Source of the DNA: a virus
IMG/VR virus record: IMGVR_UViG_3300013126_000154
Location: 1 to 30,578 of that record
Length of the DNA: 30,578 nt
Reading direction: 5' to 3' (one strand)
Position 1 is the first letter of the stretch; each line of letters opens with the position of its first letter. Below are positions 7,245 through 13,846 of this stretch, one piece after another. The notes beneath the pieces were generated by a model. It was not told where the DNA came from. It saw only the letters and a list, made by a program, of their open reading frames with translations, and made no database searches. Position numbers and translations under genes: made by a program.

Positions 7245-7634
7245 TCAAAACTCCTCATCATCTGACTCATCACCTGACTCATCACCTGACACAAAGCCAG
7301 ACCCAGAACCATCGTCAGACCCATAACCTGACCTAAAGCCTGACCCAAAGCCTGAACAATCATCAAACCCAAAGCCAGAGCCAAAGCCAGAGCCAAAGCC
7401 TGAACCATCGCCAGACCCAAAGCCAGAGCCATCGCCAGGCCCAGACCCAGAACCATCGTCAGACCCATAACCTGACCCATAACCTGACCCAAAACCTGAA
7501 CCATCGCTAGAGCCAAAGCCAGACCCAAAACCTGACCCAAAACCTGAACCATCGCCAGAGCCAAAGCCAGAGCCATCGCCAGACCCAATGCCAAACTCGC
7601 CCTCAATTAATCTATCGTTTTCAGAAAAAATCAT
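7245..7634 (-). CDS. Ser-Gly-Asp repeat protein, copy 2 (129 aa)
   Basis: Second gene of the array. The first 13 codons ([13 protein letters not shown]) and about 70 bases around the start are nearly identical to copy 1, pointing to a recent duplication. The body is [11 protein letters not shown] repeats with Phe, Tyr and Arg-Ser variants; the end is [20 protein letters not shown] sits 8 bases before ATG 7634, and the stop of copy 1 is 2 bases before it, so ribosomes could re-initiate. The final Phe codon and the stop are part of the conserved TTTTGA leader of the next gene, so the terminal residue may not be selected for function. Confidence 0.78.
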   Translation of the reverse strand: MIFSENDRLIEGEFGIGSGDGSGFGSGDGSGFGSGFGSGFGSSDGSGFGSGYGSGYGSDDGSGSGPGDGSGFGSGDGSGFGSGFGSGFGFDDCSGFGSGFRSGYGSDDGSGSGFVSGDESGDESDDEEF

Positions 7635-7636
7635 AA

Positions 7637-8044
<408 letters not shown>

Positions 8045-8057
8045 AATCAAAACCCTT

Positions 8058-8080
8058 AAAAAAGCCGCAAAAGTGCGGCT
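8058..8080 (-). terminator. Hairpin with T-tract between the DUF6948-like gene and the repeat array
   Basis: Minus strand AGCCGCA-CTTT-TGCGGCT is a perfect 7-bp stem with a 4-base loop, followed by TTTTT, the form of an intrinsic terminator for the gene ending at 8084. It stands 7 bases before the AGGG SD of repeat copy 1, the same spacing as the leader hairpins of P2 and P3, so it may also act as a leader hairpin. If it terminates, the array depends on read-through or antitermination. Confidence 0.7.
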
Positions 8081-8083
8081 AAA

Positions 8084-8491
8084 TTATTTTAAATTAGATG
8101 GTACAAAAACTGGAACATTTTGAATACTTTCGCGAGCTTTCTTAGTGCATTTACATATTTCAAAACCATATGTGGGGGAGCTTAAAGTTACTTCATCAAC
8201 CTCTGCCGGGAAACGACAATCGTGTGGGAGTGCAGTGCCGTCTGTCGCTAAAGTTGACAATGAGAAAGCACCTTCCCAATGCCAGAGTCTTCTGCATCTT
8301 CTGAGTACTTTTACTGTGTCAGTGCTTTTTTCTTTGTCTAAGTATCCTGCAAAGACTCCAAAGTTGTACGTGCGTACGATAACATAATCAAAAGATAGGT
8401 AGTCTTCATTTTCTTTTTTTCCTGAAGTTTCTTCGAGCTTTTCTAAAGCTTTCGAAAGGGTACTGGTTGCGATTTTCAATTCATCAAACAT
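8084..8491 (-). CDS. DUF6948-like small phage protein, 135 aa
   Basis: The core reads [20 protein letters not shown], then [25 protein letters not shown], then [12 protein letters not shown]. This layout (VIVRTY.aGV.aG.L, RR.W.W.GA.tL..lA) resembles DUF6948, a family of small phage proteins without known function. The first 30 residues are a helical charged segment. A longer frame exists to 8527, but it would read through the leader hairpin. ATG 8491 has AGGAG 7 bases upstream and fits the P2 transcript. It is first in the P2 unit, followed by the hairpin at 8058-8080. Confidence 0.68.
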   Translation of the reverse strand: MFDELKIATSTLSKALEKLEETSGKKENEDYLSFDYVIVRTYNFGVFAGYLDKEKSTDTVKVLRRCRRLWHWEGAFSLSTLATDGTALPHDCRFPAEVDEVTLSSPTYGFEICKCTKKARESIQNVPVFVPSNLK

Positions 8492-8510
8492 AATAAAACT
8501 CCTAAAATTT

Positions 8511-8525
8511 GCTGCAAAGTGCAGC
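8511..8525 (-). promoter_or_regulatory. Leader hairpin II of the P2 transcript
   Basis: Minus strand GCTGCA-CTT-TGCAGC, a perfect 6-bp stem, located 7 bases before the AGGAG SD of the DUF6948-like gene. The leader of P3 has an equivalent hairpin at the same distance. Confidence 0.7.
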
Positions 8526-8535
8526 ATGTTAAAGC

Positions 8536-8557
8536 GAGCAACTAACCTCAGTCACCC
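8536..8557 (-). promoter_or_regulatory. Leader stem-loop I at the 5' end of the P2 transcript
   Basis: The 22-base element GGGT-G-ACTG-AGGT-TAGT-T-GCTC folds into two 4-bp helices (some G-U pairs) around an internal G/T mismatch. The matching element in P3 pairs at the same positions with different bases. It begins within 2-3 bases of the expected transcript start. Confidence 0.6.
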
Positions 8558-8565
8558 ACGAAATC

Positions 8566-8594
8566 AATTTAAAACACTTAAACCAACAAGTCAA
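8566..8594 (-). promoter_or_regulatory. Leftward promoter P2
   Basis: Minus strand TTGACT (8589-8594), 17-base spacer, TAAATT (8566-8571). The -35 overlaps the stop codon of the 96-aa gene. The leader would be about 68 bases, with stem-loop I and hairpin II. Same layout as P1 and P3. Confidence 0.72.
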
Positions 8595-8881
8595 GTTTTT
8601 TTATCAAAATATTTCGATATTAAAATATCTTCAGCATCAAAAATCGTGTCGCAGAGATCATCAGAGTTTAGAATAATGTCGTCTGTAGTGTATTTTTTCA
8701 ACCTGATGTCAAGCGCATCAAAAATAGGTAGCAGTAACTTATTTTCGACAAATGTACTAACTGCATCGCAAAGCTCTTCTTCAGAATCAAACTTAAAATC
8801 AGTATTATCGAACTCTTTAAGAATAGCAGACATAACAAGAGAACAGTTGACATGAATTGGCTCGAAACAAAAATCGTTCAT
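8591..8881 (-). CDS. Acidic hypothetical protein, 96 aa
   Basis: Not recognised. An acidic, mostly helical 96-aa protein (MNDFCFEPIHVNCSLVMSAI..., then SEEELCDAVSTF and TTDDIILNSDDLCDTIFDAEDILIS) with several cysteines and no membrane segment. The start has AAGGGG 7 bases upstream and is the first gene of the P3 transcript, nearest the control region. That position suggests very early expression. Small acidic early phage proteins are often host-takeover or anti-defence factors, but nothing in the sequence proves that here. Confidence 0.72.
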   Translation of the reverse strand: MNDFCFEPIHVNCSLVMSAILKEFDNTDFKFDSEEELCDAVSTFVENKLLLPIFDALDIRLKKYTTDDIILNSDDLCDTIFDAEDILISKYFDKKT

Positions 8882-8900
8882 AAAAAATCCCCTTAAATTT

Positions 8901-8914
8901 GCTGCTCATGCAGC
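8901..8914 (-). promoter_or_regulatory. Leader hairpin II of the P3 transcript
   Basis: Minus strand GCTGC-ATGA-GCAGC, a 5-bp stem, followed by AAATTTA and the AAGGGG SD. Same spacing to the SD as the P2 hairpin but different stem length and loop. Confidence 0.68.
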
Positions 8915-8923
8915 GGTTAGAGT

Positions 8924-8945
8924 GAGCTACTGACTTCAGTCGCTC
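8924..8945 (-). promoter_or_regulatory. Leader stem-loop I at the 5' end of the P3 transcript
   Basis: The 22-base element GAGC-G-ACTG-AAGT-CAGT-A-GCTC forms two 4-bp Watson-Crick helices. Compared with P2, bases differ on paired positions while pairing is kept. Confidence 0.62.
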
Positions 8946-8953
8946 GCAAAGTT

Positions 8954-8982
8954 AGTTTAACTCAATTGAATCATTAAGTCAA
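8954..8982 (-). promoter_or_regulatory. Leftward promoter P3
   Basis: Minus strand TTGACT (8977-8982), 17-base spacer, TAAACT (8954-8959). It would start transcription near 8947 and drive the 96-aa gene with a 66-base structured leader. It is the first leftward promoter next to the control region. Confidence 0.72.
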
Positions 8983-9433
8983 GTTTTTCTATCAAAATAT
9001 TTTAAATTTTTTTAAATGTGTGTTTTTAAAAGGATATTTATCGCACTAAAAATAGTTATAGGTATTCTATGTGTGTAGTGTTTAGCGTTTTGTAGTGAAA
9101 AATTTTAAAAAACAGCACTCTAACAACTACTACAACATACTCTAACACAACACTCTAACATCAACAGAGAGTAAGAAAAGTATGTGTTTTGTAATAGTGT
9201 TAGAGTCTTCTTATTCTTATATTAACTAGTATTATAATAATAGGAAACCATAACAGCTAAACACACACAGAAAAAGACTATATGCACACTTTATAGTTAT
9301 GGGTAACCAAAAACACACACTACACAGTAGCACCAAGGGGGCGCTTTTTACTCTTACACTCTAACATTCTAACACAACAAAAAGTTTTGTTACTGCCGCA
9401 TATATAAAAGTGTTGTAGTGGTTTGTTAGAGTC

Positions 9434-9477
9434 TGTGTAAGGATGCTGTTGGAGCTTGTGTAAGGATGCTGTTGGAG
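9434..9477. repeat. 21-bp direct repeat, two copies
   Basis: TGTGTAAGGATGCTGTTGGA followed by G is present at 9434-9454 and again at 9457-9477, a period of 23 bases. Each copy ends in a variant of the TGTTAGAGT motif. Confidence 0.9.
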
Positions 9478-9490
9478 TCTTACAACACGT

Positions 9491-9519
9491 TTTTTAGTTA
9501 TATTCTCGTTTGTTATACT
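9491..9519 (+). promoter_or_regulatory. Candidate rightward promoter with extended -10
   Basis: TGTTATACT at 9511-9519 is an extended -10 with five of six consensus bases. Seventeen bases upstream is TTTTTA, a weak -35. It would start about 90 bases before the small terminase gene and serve the morphogenesis block. Weak -35 promoters often need an activator. Confidence 0.45.
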
Positions 9520-9527
9520 TTAGATTT

Positions 9528-9556
9528 TGCTAGTTTAAACGGATTGTGCTAGTTTA
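9528..9556 (+). repeat. TGCTAGTTTA direct repeat upstream of terminase
   Basis: TGCTAGTTTA occurs at 9528-9537 and 9547-9556 (period 19, about two helical turns), directly downstream of the candidate rightward promoter. A paired binding site is possible. Confidence 0.5.
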
Positions 9557-9615
9557 TATAGTAGTAGCGCGTATTTCTAAATATGCTAAAGTTTTAAGCA
9601 AATGTGAGAAACAGT

Positions 9616-10167
9616 ATGCCAGGACGACTAAGACCGACGGGCCAAAAAAAAAGGCACAGACCAGCAAGATTTAACCCAACACCGGAAGAAATGAAAAAAG
9701 CAAGTGAAATATATCCTTACAAATATCAAATTGCAGATCATTTCAATGTTTCATTAGAAACACTTCACGCTTTTTTTGCAAATGAAGAATATAAAGAAGA
9801 AACAATAAGCGGCTACAAGTCAGAGATTCTTGACGCTTATAACTCAGGTAAGAATAAAACAAGAAAATTTGTTTTAGGGAAATTATTAAAGGGCGTGAAC
9901 GAAGACAACCCAGTACTGACTATCTTCGCATCTAAAACTTACGGTGGACTTCTAGAAAAAAAAGACTTATCTCATATTCATTTAAAGAAAGCTGAGCTGC
10001 ACATGAAGAAAGTGGCATCAAATTTAAAAGTAGAAGAATATGTTTTAAAGTTAAAAGAGAATCTGAATTTAACCGCAGAACAAATGAAAATAGTTAAAAA
10101 AGAAGCTAAGAACTTAATGTTTAATCTAGACAATATTCACAAAGTAGACGAGGATAAGAATTCTTGA
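9616..10167 (+). CDS. Terminase small subunit
   Basis: A 183-aa protein that would recognise phage DNA and load the packaging motor. After a basic N-terminal arm (MPGRLRPTGQKKRHRPARF) comes a helix-turn-helix-like segment IADHFNVSLETLHAFFANEEY at about residues 40-60, then a helical oligomerisation region rich in Lys and Glu. It is immediately upstream of the large subunit. ATG 9616 is preferred; a GTG at 9604 would add four residues, and neither has a strong SD. A run of nine A lies in codons 14-17. The call rests on position and HTH; small terminases are poorly conserved. Confidence 0.75.
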   Translation: MPGRLRPTGQKKRHRPARFNPTPEEMKKASEIYPYKYQIADHFNVSLETLHAFFANEEYKEETISGYKSEILDAYNSGKNKTRKFVLGKLLKGVNEDNPVLTIFASKTYGGLLEKKDLSHIHLKKAELHMKKVASNLKVEEYVLKLKENLNLTAEQMKIVKKEAKNLMFNLDNIHKVDEDKNS

Positions 10168-10177
10168 TACAAGAATT
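10159..10177. other. Perfect inverted repeat between terminase genes
   Basis: AATTCTTG-ATA-CAAGAATT is an 8-bp perfect stem with a 3-base loop spanning the stop codon of the small subunit. There is no T-tract, so it is not a usual terminator. It may tune expression of the downstream gene or be a protein or packaging site. Confidence 0.55.
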
Positions 10178-10196
10178 TAAATAAGAACTACACTTT

Positions 10197-11522
10197 ATGC
10201 TCACATGTTTTGCTTTAAACGTAATAGAAAAAAATAAAAAAAAATTTAAAAGTAAAATTGATTTTGGTTTTGAATATCCGCCAAAGTTAAAAGATTTTTT
10301 ATCTTGTCGTAAGATGTATCAAATTTTATACGGTGGTAGGTCCTCTGGAAAAACTCACTCAATCATACAAAAAATCATTGAGCGTACACACGAAAAAGAA
10401 AATCAGACTATACTTTGTACTCGTGAATATCAAACATCAATCGCGAGTTCAACTTATGCAGAACTAAAACAAATAATAAATCTAAAAAATTTAGAACATT
10501 TCTTTAAAATAAAGCATGACAGAATCGAACACATAAACGGCAGCGTAATAATTTTTAAAGGCCTTGCCCGAGATATTTCTTCAATTAAATCTATCCCGAA
10601 TATTACTTTATGCTTTGTAGAAGAAGCTGAGAATATAACGCAAGAACACTGGGAGACACTCGACCCAACGCTTAGAACAACCGGCTGTGAGCTAATCGTA
10701 GCTTTTAATCCTAAAGAGAAAACATCAGCTACTTATCAAAAATGGATAGAATCTCCTATCCCAGAAAAAAACATTTATAGAGTAGAAATAAACTATCCAG
10801 ATAATCCATATAATTCAAGTTTAATTTTTGAAAAAATAGCATATATGCGTGAGCACGACTATGCGAGATATGAACATATTTATCTCGGTAAAGTTCTTGA
10901 TATGTCTGAAGATGTTATATTTAAAAACAAATTTAAAATTTTAGACATGCAAGTTGAATTTAAATATAATAAATTTTTTTATAGAGGATCGCAAATCGCT
11001 CCGCTTTACGGGATGGATTTTGGTTTCAGTCAAGATCCCACTGCAATGATCGAAATATTTTTTCTTGATGAAAACACTATTTACATCAATAGAGAATATT
11101 ATCAAACACAATTGCTACCATCTTTTTACAAAAATGCTATTAAACTACATTTTGGTGAATACGCTTTATCAAGTCGGTGGTACGCCGATTCTGCTAGACC
11201 CGACACAATAGCGCAGCTAAATTACGATGGTTTAAAAATCGAAGGTGCACAAAAATTTAAAAATAGTATAGAATCTGGAATCGAATATTTGATGGGAAAA
11301 AATATTGTAATAGATCCAAAATGCACTAACATGATTTATGAAGCTTACAACTATCGTTATAAGCAGGACAAAAACAGCGGTGCAATTTTAAATGAAGCCG
11401 TTGACAAGGATAACCATCTTTGGGACGCTATACGATATGCTTGTTATAAACAAATATCAGCTATGCGCCAAAGAAACTTTTCTTTTGATAAAAGTAAATT
11501 GCTTCAAATGGGGATAAGATGA
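10197..11522 (+). CDS. terL: Terminase large subunit (Terminase_3/PBSX-like)
   Basis: A 441-aa packaging motor. ATPase: Walker A GGRSSGKT (46-53), and Walker B LCFVEE (138-143, catalytic Glu 142 or 143), then the coupling-type segment VAFNP (168-172). Nuclease: YGMDFGFSQDPTA (D274), WYADSARPD (D331) and DKDNHLWDAIRY (D404 and D410), the three-acid RNase H-like site. The arrangement fits the PBSX/SPP1-like terminase family, often associated with headful packaging, though the packaging type is not proven. The start ATG 10197 has only a weak SD. The stop overlaps the portal start in ATGA. Confidence 0.95.
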   Translation: MLTCFALNVIEKNKKKFKSKIDFGFEYPPKLKDFLSCRKMYQILYGGRSSGKTHSIIQKIIERTHEKENQTILCTREYQTSIASSTYAELKQIINLKNLEHFFKIKHDRIEHINGSVIIFKGLARDISSIKSIPNITLCFVEEAENITQEHWETLDPTLRTTGCELIVAFNPKEKTSATYQKWIESPIPEKNIYRVEINYPDNPYNSSLIFEKIAYMREHDYARYEHIYLGKVLDMSEDVIFKNKFKILDMQVEFKYNKFFYRGSQIAPLYGMDFGFSQDPTAMIEIFFLDENTIYINREYYQTQLLPSFYKNAIKLHFGEYALSSRWYADSARPDTIAQLNYDGLKIEGAQKFKNSIESGIEYLMGKNIVIDPKCTNMIYEAYNYRYKQDKNSGAILNEAVDKDNHLWDAIRYACYKQISAMRQRNFSFDKSKLLQMGIR

Positions 11523-13051
11523 GCAGAAAAGTTAAGACATTAGAGAATGAAATCAAATCTTTAAAAGAGCAGTTAAACACAAAAAAAAATCAAAATGGCT
11601 TTTGGTCAAGCCAAAATGTTCAATCAATATTAGATAAGATAAAACATCAAAACAACCAAACAAATAGATTCAATAATTTTAAAATGCCAGACCCCCCAAA
11701 GATTGTTCAAGACAGTGAAAAAATTACAACCGACTCGATGCCTTTAAATAGCTATGATTTTTCACAATTTAATAAATTAAATTCGACAGTAGTGAATTCT
11801 TGGTTTTATGGTTACCAAGAACTTGCTTTGCTGTCACAAAATGGACTTATACAAAACATCGTTCAAACATTGTCACAAGAATGCACGAGAGAATGGATTG
11901 AATTTCAATCTGTTAGTAAAGATAAAACAGAAAAAATAAACAGAATTGAAAAGGCTTTTTCAGATTTTAAAATCCAATCTCATTTTAACCGGTGTTTAGA
12001 AATGACTTTCCTTTTTGGTGGCTGTAAACTATACCCCAAAATTAAAGGCGACGATAGTGTTGAAGATGGCGCAACCTACGAAGAAAGATTCTATTTAGAG
12101 TCAATGGGAAAAGGCGACTTACTTTATTTTAAACCGATTGAACCGTTGTATGCAACACCGATCGAATTTAACGCTACAAACCCTTTATCAGAAGACTTTT
12201 ACGAACCTAAAATGTGGGCAGTGCAAACAACAAGAGTACATACATCTAGGCTTATGCACTTTGCGTATAATTATGTCCCAACTTATTTTAAGCCAGTTTA
12301 TTGGTTTTACGGTATGCCGCTTGCCCAACTATGCTTAGATTATATTTTCGGCTTTGAAACTGTAAGACAAAACGTAGTCGGAATCTCAGGTAGATACAAT
12401 CTAAACGTGTTTAAAACAAATATGGAATCGCTTTTAGACACAGGGGGTTCAGCTTTCCAAAGCGGATGTGATTTAGAGACAAGACTAAAAATAGCTCAGT
12501 ACTATCAATCCAATTTTTCAATATTTGCTATGAGTAATGACCCGACTTTACCCGAAGAGTGGCAACAATTTAACATGAGCATAGCTGGTTTAGATGGTTT
12601 GCTAAGCCAAAATGCTGAACTTGTGTGCGCAGTTGCTAGAACTCCTGCTATTAAATTGTTTGGGACCTCCCCAAAAGGTTTTAGCTCAACTGGAGAATAT
12701 GAAGTCAAAATATTTCACGAATTGGTAAAATCGTTACAGATGAGTTTAATGCAAGATAATTTAAAACGTACTCTAGATTTAATTCAGATCCATTTATTTG
12801 GAGAAATTGATGAAGATATTACGTTTGTGTTTAAACCTTTGGCTATTACATCGGAACTAGAAAGGGCGCAAATACAAGCTATAAAGAAAGACATAAATAT
12901 ATCTTATTTAAATGATGGGGTAATATCGGGAGAAGAAGTAAGAAATAAACTAAAAGATGATCCTGATTCTGGCTACAATAATCTAACTGATGATTTTGAA
13001 CTCGAAAACGAGTTAGCGGATAGTGATGAAAAAGTTAAAGAGAAAGAATAA
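11519..13051 (+). CDS. Portal protein (DUF1073-like)
   Basis: A 510-aa protein of the DUF1073 portal group. It opens with a short coiled coil (VKTLENEIKSLKEQL), then the family-like core with SWFYGYQELALLSQNGLIQNIV and CTREWIEF, the FLFGGCKLYP segment, RLMHFAYNYVPTYFKPVYWFYG, and the late ARTPAIKLFGTSPKGFSSTGEYEVKIFHE stretch characteristic of the family. The protein forms the dodecameric DNA gate at the capsid vertex. The start overlaps terL by 4 bases; the C-terminus is acidic and overlaps the minor head gene by 26 bases. Confidence 0.9.
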   Translation: MSRKVKTLENEIKSLKEQLNTKKNQNGFWSSQNVQSILDKIKHQNNQTNRFNNFKMPDPPKIVQDSEKITTDSMPLNSYDFSQFNKLNSTVVNSWFYGYQELALLSQNGLIQNIVQTLSQECTREWIEFQSVSKDKTEKINRIEKAFSDFKIQSHFNRCLEMTFLFGGCKLYPKIKGDDSVEDGATYEERFYLESMGKGDLLYFKPIEPLYATPIEFNATNPLSEDFYEPKMWAVQTTRVHTSRLMHFAYNYVPTYFKPVYWFYGMPLAQLCLDYIFGFETVRQNVVGISGRYNLNVFKTNMESLLDTGGSAFQSGCDLETRLKIAQYYQSNFSIFAMSNDPTLPEEWQQFNMSIAGLDGLLSQNAELVCAVARTPAIKLFGTSPKGFSSTGEYEVKIFHELVKSLQMSLMQDNLKRTLDLIQIHLFGEIDEDITFVFKPLAITSELERAQIQAIKKDINISYLNDGVISGEEVRNKLKDDPDSGYNNLTDDFELENELADSDEKVKEKE

Positions 13052-13838
13052 ATATTTAATAGAAATAGACGGGCCAAAAATTGACACCGTTGAAATGTTA
13101 AAATACAGACGTGAACTTTTTTTAATTAAAAAAGATATGGCAAAAGAATACGATTCTACTATTATAGATATTTACAAAAACAATTTATACCTACTTGTTA
13201 GTAACCCTACATATTATATAGAGAAACTACAGAATGCGATAAACATGTTGGGGGAAAAATATTTTTTAAAATACTCGTTTAATTCTTTTTCGTTAGCAAA
13301 TAATTTTATAAAAAATATAGAATCCAATAACTATAAACGTTTTGAAAGATTAGAAAAAAAACATGAGTTTTTAAAAACATCACCTTTTCTTTTAAAAAAC
13401 ACAAAAGATAGAGAAAATACTTTAAGAATAGTAGAAGCAAGTGTCGCAGAAAATGTGGGTTTGATTAAATCTATCCCGAAAGAATATCATGATGACATCT
13501 TGGGTGATGTAATGCGCACGGTGGGTAAAGGTGGGAATTTACAAGAATTAACCGAAGCTTTATCAAAAAGAAGTAATATTACATCGGGAAGAATAGATTT
13601 AATCGCACGAGACCAAACCGCAAAAGCTACAGCTTTGTTAGACCAACAGCATGCGAAAGATTTTGGTTTTAGAAGAGGATTTTGGAAAAAATCTATCGCA
13701 GGAAAAACACATAGAGCATCTCATGCAGAAGCAGACGGAAAAGAATTTGACTTAGAAAAAGGGTGTTTCATCGATGGTAAATATATTTTACCGAAAATGG
13801 AAATAAATTGTAAATGCTCATATAGATTAGTGATGTGA
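13026..13838 (+). CDS. Mu F-like minor head protein
   Basis: A 270-aa protein. The C-terminal 120 residues carry the Phage_Mu_F signature: IDLIARDQTAKATALLDQQH, then FRRGFWKKS and HRASHAEADGKEF, ending GKYILPKMEINCKCSYRLVM with the paired cysteines typical of the family. The N-terminal half is helical and Lys-rich and is not recognisable. Such proteins sit inside or at the portal vertex and are needed for DNA ejection or head assembly. ATG 13026 follows a GTG at 13023; both lie within the end of the portal gene. The following gene starts at or just after its stop. Confidence 0.85.
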   Translation: MKKLKRKNKYLIEIDGPKIDTVEMLKYRRELFLIKKDMAKEYDSTIIDIYKNNLYLLVSNPTYYIEKLQNAINMLGEKYFLKYSFNSFSLANNFIKNIESNNYKRFERLEKKHEFLKTSPFLLKNTKDRENTLRIVEASVAENVGLIKSIPKEYHDDILGDVMRTVGKGGNLQELTEALSKRSNITSGRIDLIARDQTAKATALLDQQHAKDFGFRRGFWKKSIAGKTHRASHAEADGKEFDLEKGCFIDGKYILPKMEINCKCSYRLVM

Positions 13839-13846
13839 GGTGTCAA

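Larger units (their letters stand above)
8983..9603. other. Non-coding control region, candidate origin or operator cluster
   Basis: About 620 AT-rich bases between divergent blocks. The plus-strand 9-mer ACTCTAACA occurs at 9117-9125, 9139-9147, 9152-9160 and 9358-9366 (ATTCTAACA at 9366-9374). Its reverse complement is at 9198-9206 and 9424-9432, with relatives TGTTGGAGC/T at 9447-9455 and 9470-9478. A further relative lies in the P3 leader (8915-8923). CCATAAC at 9248 and GTTATGG at 9296 form an inverted pair. No frame with a convincing SD was found. Iterated sites in such a place may bind a replication initiator or transcription regulator. Confidence 0.65.

Noticed and set aside
6338-7264. 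Acidic tail with final Phe in repeat copies, resembling SSB C-terminal tips
   Set aside because: The final Phe and stop come from the TTTTGA leader of the next gene, so they are explained by translation signals; the last copy lacks the Phe.
9016-9078. A 20-codon hydrophobic frame MCVFKRIFIALKIVIGILCV on the plus strand
   Set aside because: No SD and very short; not better than chance in AT-rich sequence.
9434-9550. Small frames starting MLLE at the two 21-bp repeats
   Set aside because: AAGG touches the ATG, too close for a working SD, and the first frame has only six codons.
9001-9600. CRISPR array or tRNA in the control region
   Set aside because: The repeated units are 9 bp at irregular distances in both orientations, and no cloverleaf or T-loop sequence is found.
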